A DNA stretch of 58,217 nt, from positions 1 through 58,217 of the forward strand of contig CAUJCR010000051.1 of the NCBI GenBank assembly GCA_963169355.1. Direction: 5' to 3'. The position numbers were made by a program, and so were the translations under genes. Shown here piece by piece: positions 54,119 through 58,217 of the stretch. The notes below the pieces were generated by a model. That model searched no databases and had not been told where the DNA came from. It worked only from the letters and a program-made list of their open reading frames with translations. Source of the stretch: Bacteroidota bacterium (GTDB lineage Bacteria > Bacteroidota > Bacteroidia > B-17B0 > Aurantibacillaceae). How positions within the stretch are numbered: position 1 is the first letter of the stretch; each line of letters starts with the position of its first letter.

Positions 54119-54994
54119 TTAATAAGCCAGTTTCTTGAGTTTTGCTTTTACAGTATCGTTAGGTTCTACTAATGGTAATCTCACATACGATTGTGTAAGT
54201 TTTTTTAGCGACAACACGTATTTTATGCCACCTGGGTTACCGTCGGCAAATAGTTGCTCTGTTATTTCCATTAATTTATAATGTAACTTTTGAGCCGTTT
54301 TAAAATCATGTATTAATGATGAACGAACCATATCACTAAAATCCTTAGGGTATGCATTAGCCACTACAGATATTACACCATCTGCACCACTAGCAATAAG
54401 TGGTAAGGTAATATTATCATCACCGCTTATAATTAAAAAATTATCTGGACGGTGCTTAATTATTTTCATACATTGCTCTATATTACCACTAGCTTCTTTG
54501 ATTGCAATAATATTTTTAAACTCTTTTGCTAATCGAATGGTTGTATCCCATGCTATATTTGATGATGTACGCCCTGGTACATTATATAATATAATTGGTA
54601 GCGGACTTGCCTTAGCAATGGCTTTATAATGCTGATAAATTCCTTCTTGTGAAGGCTTATTATAATAAGGCGATACAGATAAAATAGCCATAAAATCGGA
54701 TAAATCATCTTTCTTTAAGGTGTTTACAATCTCTGCCGTATTATTTCCACCAACTCCAAGTACTAATGGTAAGCGTTTCTTATTTACTTTAACAATGTGC
54801 TTTATTACTTGTTGTTTTTCTTCTTTTGATAAGGTAACTGATTCGCCTGTAGTTCCCATAACAACAATATACTCTACTCTACCTTTTATAAGATGTTCAA
54901 CTAATTTTGTTAATGCGGGGTAATCAACCTCTCCCTTGCTTGTAAATGGTGTAACTATTGCCACACCTGTACCTGTAAAATTATATGCTTTCAT
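54119..54994 (-). CDS. dapA: 4-hydroxy-tetrahydrodipicolinate synthase
   Basis: A 291-residue TIM-barrel aldolase condensing pyruvate with aspartate semialdehyde on the diaminopimelate/lysine route. MGTTGESVTLSKEE carries the pyruvate-binding Thr-Thr. SPYYNKP (Y111), YNVPGRT (Y137) and the Schiff-base lysine K166 in IAIKEASGN are present. Length is typical. Convergent with purF (stops abut). The DUF6913-like gene lies 3 bp upstream in the same direction. Confidence 0.96.
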   Translation of the reverse strand: MKAYNFTGTGVAIVTPFTSKGEVDYPALTKLVEHLIKGRVEYIVVMGTTGESVTLSKEEKQQVIKHIVKVNKKRLPLVLGVGGNNTAEIVNTLKKDDLSDFMAILSVSPYYNKPSQEGIYQHYKAIAKASPLPIILYNVPGRTSSNIAWDTTIRLAKEFKNIIAIKEASGNIEQCMKIIKHRPDNFLIISGDDNITLPLIASGADGVISVVANAYPKDFSDMVRSSLIHDFKTAQKLHYKLMEITEQLFADGNPGGIKYVLSLKKLTQSYVRLPLVEPNDTVKAKLKKLAY

Positions 54995-54997
54995 TTA

Positions 54998-55510
54998 TTA
55001 TTTTGTTGTTTTAATCATGTTCAAATATACAATTACTTGTTGTAAGAAATCGGTAGGATTCATCATTTTTTCTGATTGAATTGACAAGTCAAAAATATGA
55101 TTTTCAAAATTGGCAATCCTACAATGGCTCGGTAACAACTTGCTTATAGATAATGCTTGTATCTGTTCTTGCGTTCCTAAATTTATAAGTACATCAAATG
55201 TAGATTGAACGGATTGCAAAACCGAATCTTTTGGTAATTGAAAAATAGAGAATTGTTCTTTTGTAATAATGAGATGATTAAATTGAGGTTTTGGAGCCAA
55301 TTCGGGTTTCCCATTATAAATCACAAATACGCTAACTTGTATGTTGTTCTTTTGACTAGTATTAATAAAATCAACTAAATGACTTAATTGATTATCAAAA
55401 GCAACAATAGCTATTTTTTTTATTTGAGTCCAATTTAAAAACCGTTTCTCAAGTATAGGAGCGTTTCTCTTAGAAAGAAGCAAAGATGCTATACTATTTA
55501 AAACGTGCAT
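54998..55510 (-). CDS. DUF6913-like protein, unknown function
   Basis: A 170-residue soluble protein. It has an alternating beta/alpha pattern (KKIAIVAFDNQLSHLVDFI, NIQVSVFVIYNG, DVLINLGTQEQIQALSISKLL, then a helical C-terminus). It resembles a small Bacteroidota-restricted family (DUF6913) often encoded beside dapA; this is recalled similarity, not a search. Stop is 3 bp before the dapA ATG, so the two are likely co-transcribed. Confidence 0.78.
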   Translation of the reverse strand: MHVLNSIASLLLSKRNAPILEKRFLNWTQIKKIAIVAFDNQLSHLVDFINTSQKNNIQVSVFVIYNGKPELAPKPQFNHLIITKEQFSIFQLPKDSVLQSVQSTFDVLINLGTQEQIQALSISKLLPSHCRIANFENHIFDLSIQSEKMMNPTDFLQQVIVYLNMIKTTK

Positions 55511-55593
55511 ATTGAGTTAATGAATTTACGGTTAAATATTTCCTAAAAAAATGTTCACCTTATTGCATGAGCTTTTAGGTAACTCTATATCTT

Positions 55594-56469
55594 TTATACT
55601 TCTTTTTTAGATGCTTTAAGTGTATTTTGCAATAATGAAGCTATCGTCATTGGCCCTACTCCACCTGGTACAGGCGTAATGTAAGATGCCTTTTTAGATA
55701 CCTCGTCAAATTTCACATCTCCAACAAGTTGATATCCTTTTGTCGTAGAATTATCGTCTATTCTATTAATACCTACATCTATTACTACGGCACCTTGTTT
55801 TACCATATCTGCTGTTACAAAATTAGGACGACCAATAGCTGCAATAATAATATCTGCTTGCAAAGTATGTTCCTTTAGGTTATTGGTTTTGCTGTGACAT
55901 AAAGTAACAGTACAGTTTCCAAGATTGGTGTTTTTAGCCATTAAAATGCTCATGGGTGAACCCACAATATGGCTTCTACCAATTACAACACAATGTTTAC
56001 CTTCGGTAGGTATTTGATAGCGTTCTAATAAATGAACTATACCATACGGCGTAGCACTAACATAAGTTGGTAAATTTAATACCAGTCGTCCTACATTTAC
56101 AGGATGAAAGCCATCTACATCTTTGCTAGGTTTAATGGCTTCAATAATTTTTTGTTCGTTAATATGTTTTGGTAATGGTAACTGTACAATATACCCATCA
56201 ATATCATCGTTTGAGTTTAACTCCTTAATTTTCTCCAATAATTTTTGCTCAGAAGTGTAAGCTTCCATTTTTATTAAAGTAGATTTAAATCCCACTCTAT
56301 CGCAAGCCTTTACTTTGCTGGTTACATAGGTTTGCGAAGCGGGGTCATCACCTACTAAAATAGCTGCTAAATGAGGTTGTTTTTTTCCTTCAGAGATTAA
56401 TTGTTTAACTTCTTTAGCTATTTCCTCTTGTAATTCGAGAGATGTCTTTTTTCCGTCTATCAGTATCAT
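55594..56469 (-). CDS. folD: Bifunctional methylenetetrahydrofolate dehydrogenase/cyclohydrolase
   Basis: A 291-residue FolD enzyme interconverting methylene- and formyl-tetrahydrofolate. [21 protein letters not shown] includes the active-site Tyr and Lys (YxxxK), with QLPLPKHI and the family signature [16 protein letters not shown]. The NADP-binding [15 protein letters not shown] and C-terminal [16 protein letters not shown] complete the pattern. Length is standard. It lies 83 bp upstream of the DUF6913-like gene. Confidence 0.96.
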   Translation of the reverse strand: MILIDGKKTSLELQEEIAKEVKQLISEGKKQPHLAAILVGDDPASQTYVTSKVKACDRVGFKSTLIKMEAYTSEQKLLEKIKELNSNDDIDGYIVQLPLPKHINEQKIIEAIKPSKDVDGFHPVNVGRLVLNLPTYVSATPYGIVHLLERYQIPTEGKHCVVIGRSHIVGSPMSILMAKNTNLGNCTVTLCHSKTNNLKEHTLQADIIIAAIGRPNFVTADMVKQGAVVIDVGINRIDDNSTTKGYQLVGDVKFDEVSKKASYITPVPGGVGPMTIASLLQNTLKASKKEV

Positions 56470-56518
56470 AATAAATTGGTATAAAGTTACGATTTTTTAG
56501 GAAAGGGAATTAAAAAAA

Positions 56519-57244
56519 CTATTTATCCTTTTCTTCATCATCATCTTTATATTTATCATAATCCAATTTATTACCCCAAAAATTCATTTGTTGTTTTATC
56601 CATATTTTTCTACTAGAAATATAAGGACTAGGAGGATTTGCTTTAAATTTTAATGGATTTGGAAGAATGGCGGCTATGGCAGCCGCTTCGTCTTTAGTTA
56701 ACTTCTTAGCCGATTTTTTAAACCAATATTGAGCTGCTGCCTCAGCACCATATATGCCTTTACCCATTTCAATACTATTCAAATACACTTCCATAATGCG
56801 CTCTTTACTCCAAAAAGTTTCAATCAGTAAGGTAAACCATAGCTCTAGGGCTTTTCTAAAATAACTACGCCCTTGCCACAAAAACACATTTTTAGCTGTT
56901 TGTTGTGTAATGGTACTGCCGCCTCTTAATCGTTTTCCTTTTTCATTTTCTTTCATCGCTTTTTGTATAGCCCCCCAATCTACCCCAAAATGTTTCAAAT
57001 AATTTTGGTCTTCGCTACACACAACGGCTAATTGTAGTTTTGTCGAAATTTCATCTAAAGAAACCCAATCGTGTTTCATAACCACGCCATTCCCCTCGCC
57101 CACATTCTCTATGCTACGTATTATCATTAAGGGCGTTATTGGAACTGGTAGCCATCGGTACAAAATAACCGACACTATCGAAATTAAAATAAATGCGAGT
57201 ATTGATTTCCAGATAATCCTCCAAAGTTTTGCAAGTAGTTTCAT
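56519..57244 (-). CDS. mtgA: Monofunctional biosynthetic peptidoglycan transglycosylase
   Basis: A 241-residue GT51 enzyme polymerising lipid II in the periplasm. One N-terminal TM helix (about 9-30). Catalytic Glu in CSEDQNYLKHFGVDWGAI (about 92-109). The conserved RGGSTITQQTAKNVFLW, KALELWFTLLIETFWSKERIMEVYLN and GIYGAEAAAQYWF follow. The C-terminus ends in a highly charged DDDEEKDK tail. No transpeptidase domain. Followed by folD, 49 bp downstream. Confidence 0.95.
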   Translation of the reverse strand: MKLLAKLWRIIWKSILAFILISIVSVILYRWLPVPITPLMIIRSIENVGEGNGVVMKHDWVSLDEISTKLQLAVVCSEDQNYLKHFGVDWGAIQKAMKENEKGKRLRGGSTITQQTAKNVFLWQGRSYFRKALELWFTLLIETFWSKERIMEVYLNSIEMGKGIYGAEAAAQYWFKKSAKKLTKDEAAAIAAILPNPLKFKANPPSPYISSRKIWIKQQMNFWGNKLDYDKYKDDDEEKDK

Positions 57245-57454
57245 AATCTTTACTGAACTGTATAATAATCACAATTCTTTTTAAATGTATTTTCTGTTTT
57301 TAAAACTAATACTATATATAATAGCATGTTTGCAATGGATTACTATTTTAACAACAATATGCTTTTAATAATAATTGTTTAAGTTCAGGTTTTTCAACAA
57401 AGCATCTAAAAGTCTTACTGCATTATCTTTTTCAATAAAATCTTCGAGGATTTT
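57245..57454. other. AT-rich intergenic sequence upstream of mtgA
   Basis: A gene-free stretch with no recognised motif apart from A/T runs. Together with 57455-57819 it forms the only gene-free region over 300 bp in the window. Confidence 0.35.
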
Positions 57455-57626
57455 AAACCCAGATTGTGCATTAGAAATTAGTAGTGAGAGTTAAAAGCTC
57501 AATAAAATATGAACTTTTGCGAATGAAGCGTAGCCACTGCTACGGTGAAAGAGAAAAAGTTGCGAAGCTTCATATTTTGCAGGGTTTTTAGCTCGTAATA
57601 GAATTGCTAATGCATAATTTGGGTTA
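57455..57626. repeat. 172-bp imperfect palindrome, copy B (inverted relative to copy A)
   Basis: Same length and ends (CCCAGATTGTGCATTAG and CTAATGCATAATTTGGG) as the reverse complement of 10061-10232, with about nine substitutions and no indels by eye. The central hairpin GTAGCCACTGCTAC is kept. The 60-codon reading frame across its minus strand is a shadow of the repeat. It lies between the mtgA start and the TetR-like gene, not at gene ends as copy A does. Confidence 0.85.
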
Positions 57627-57819
57627 AACTCAATCTCTGTAAGACATTTAGGAGTTATAATTGATATCCACAAAGATATTAGTAGTTTATTTTTTATTTG
57701 TGATTTTATTTCATAAATAACAAAAAGCTTGTGTTAAGGATTTGAGTTTTTTCACAGGCTGGTGTTAGCGGACTTGCTAAAAGTCCTTCAACAATAAATA
57801 CAAACTATCGACAATACAT

Positions 57820-58217
57820 TTATCTAGTTTGAAGCAACAACCATTTTTCAAAAATTTTCAATCCCTTTTTGCTTAAATATGGCTGTAATAGTTTATTGAC
57901 AATTAATACAAATTCAGACTTTTTATAATCTTTAGGTTCAACTGTTTGAAAGTAAGTTACTCTTACACTATAACTCAAAAATATAATATATTCTAAATCA
58001 ATATGCGTGACTCTTTTATCAAAATATCCTTGTTCTTTTATTTGAAATAAAATGGACATCCACTTTACTTTTCTCTCATAGTTTAAGCTGTCTATTTTCT
58101 TTTGTATTTCCTTAAAGTTTCTTTTGATTTCTAAGTAATCAACCATAAAGAAGAGATATTTCACCGAGATTGAATAATTGTACTCAGGCAAATTGAGTAA
58201 GTAAAGGAAAATGTTTT
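57820..58217 (-). CDS. TetR-like regulator, C-terminal part (runs off the window)
   Basis: At least 132 codons, open to the right window edge with no stop. The visible part is all-helical and ends with QPYLSKKGLKIFEKWL. The pattern (YLEIKRNFKEIQKKI, LFQIKEQGYFDKR, a hydrophobic helix with YSVRVTYFQ) resembles the ligand-binding C-terminal domain of Bacteroidota TetR regulators. The DNA-binding N-terminus would lie outside. A TTG at 58191 is the first start-like codon but is unlikely to be real. Identity is tentative. Confidence 0.55.
   Translation of the reverse strand, partial: NIFLYLLNLPEYNYSISVKYLFFMVDYLEIKRNFKEIQKKIDSLNYERKVKWMSILFQIKEQGYFDKRVTHIDLEYIIFLSYSVRVTYFQTVEPKDYKKSEFVLIVNKLLQPYLSKKGLKIFEKWLLLQTR

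Noticed and set aside
57491..57673. 60-codon reading frame on the minus strand through copy B of the repeat
   Set aside because: It lies within the palindromic element; the corresponding frame in copy A has no start or stop of its own, and the element is better explained as non-coding.

Overview
The window is a compact, AT-rich piece of a Bacteroidota chromosome, from the broad Bacteroidia/Flavobacteriia group; I cannot name a genus. The assignment rests on several things: type IX secretion (T9SS) C-terminal sorting domains on several exported proteins, a PorP/SprF-family outer-membrane protein, Bacteroidota-type -7 boxes (TAnnTTTG) with a -33 TTG, no obvious Shine-Dalgarno sequences, a one-piece tmRNA whose tag reads GEENSYAMAA, and fusions and families typical of the phylum (GH3 plus beta-lactamase, long PurF variant, choice-of-anchor B). 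Most of the content is housekeeping. There is no rRNA, CRISPR array, insertion sequence with a transposase, or prophage.

Layout. 0-6.5 kb: membrane protein, TPMT-like methyltransferase, UbiA-family prenyltransferase and Maf, then a leftward run rimO-cmk-MFS/spermidine synthase fusion. 6.6-11.6 kb: a rightward three-gene signalling block (TPR histidine kinase, small membrane protein, PhoR-like kinase) without a response regulator, a 172-bp palindromic element, xerD and aroQ. 11.7-15.3 kb: T9SS cargo protein, tRNA-Ser(GCT), a Lys1-like saccharopine dehydrogenase and tmRNA. 15.3-20.4 kb: a small surface-polysaccharide block (methyltransferase, two Wzz-like proteins, O-antigen ligase/polymerase-like protein). 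20.4-25.6 kb: GH3/beta-lactamase fusion, heptose-phosphate-type GHMP kinase and a WG-repeat-like protein. 25.8-32.5 kb: uvrA, SF2 helicase, DivIC/FtsB-like protein, L,D-transpeptidase and lhgO. 32.6-39.1 kb: FAH-family hydrolase, the ppk1-ppx polyphosphate operon, a Dpm1-like glycosyltransferase, threonine aldolase and an M42-like peptidase. 39.2-45.5 kb: T9SS choice-of-anchor B protein, 3-hydroxyacyl-CoA dehydrogenase, lipoprotein, HTTM protein plus methyltransferase, and a T9SS-tagged cupredoxin. 45.6-52.1 kb: glycosyltransferase, a zinc-site-less M16 protein, MerR regulator, and PorP/SprF next to a CotH/T9SS type B protein. 52.2-58.2 kb: purF-like gene, dapA, DUF6913-like protein, folD, mtgA, a second 172-bp element and the 3' part of a TetR-like gene.

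Main observations. (1) The CotH/T9SS type B gene has an intact signal-peptide exon in frame upstream, separated from the remaining 797 codons by one TAG at 52003-52005. The TAG falls where the lamin-tail motif INE(Y) predicts Glu. (2) Two 172-bp copies of an imperfect palindrome lie at 10061-10232 and 57455-57626 in opposite orientation, about 95% identical by eye. The first copy is flush with its neighbours: its terminal TAA/TTA triplets are the stop codons of both convergent flanking genes. (3) The M16 peptidase subunit lacks HxxEH but keeps the R/Y-type segment and has no partner beside it. (4) The HTTM gene's homology appears to start upstream of its first ATG. Most intergenic gaps are under 250 bp; the only gene-free stretch over 300 bp is 57245-57819, which holds the second palindromic element.
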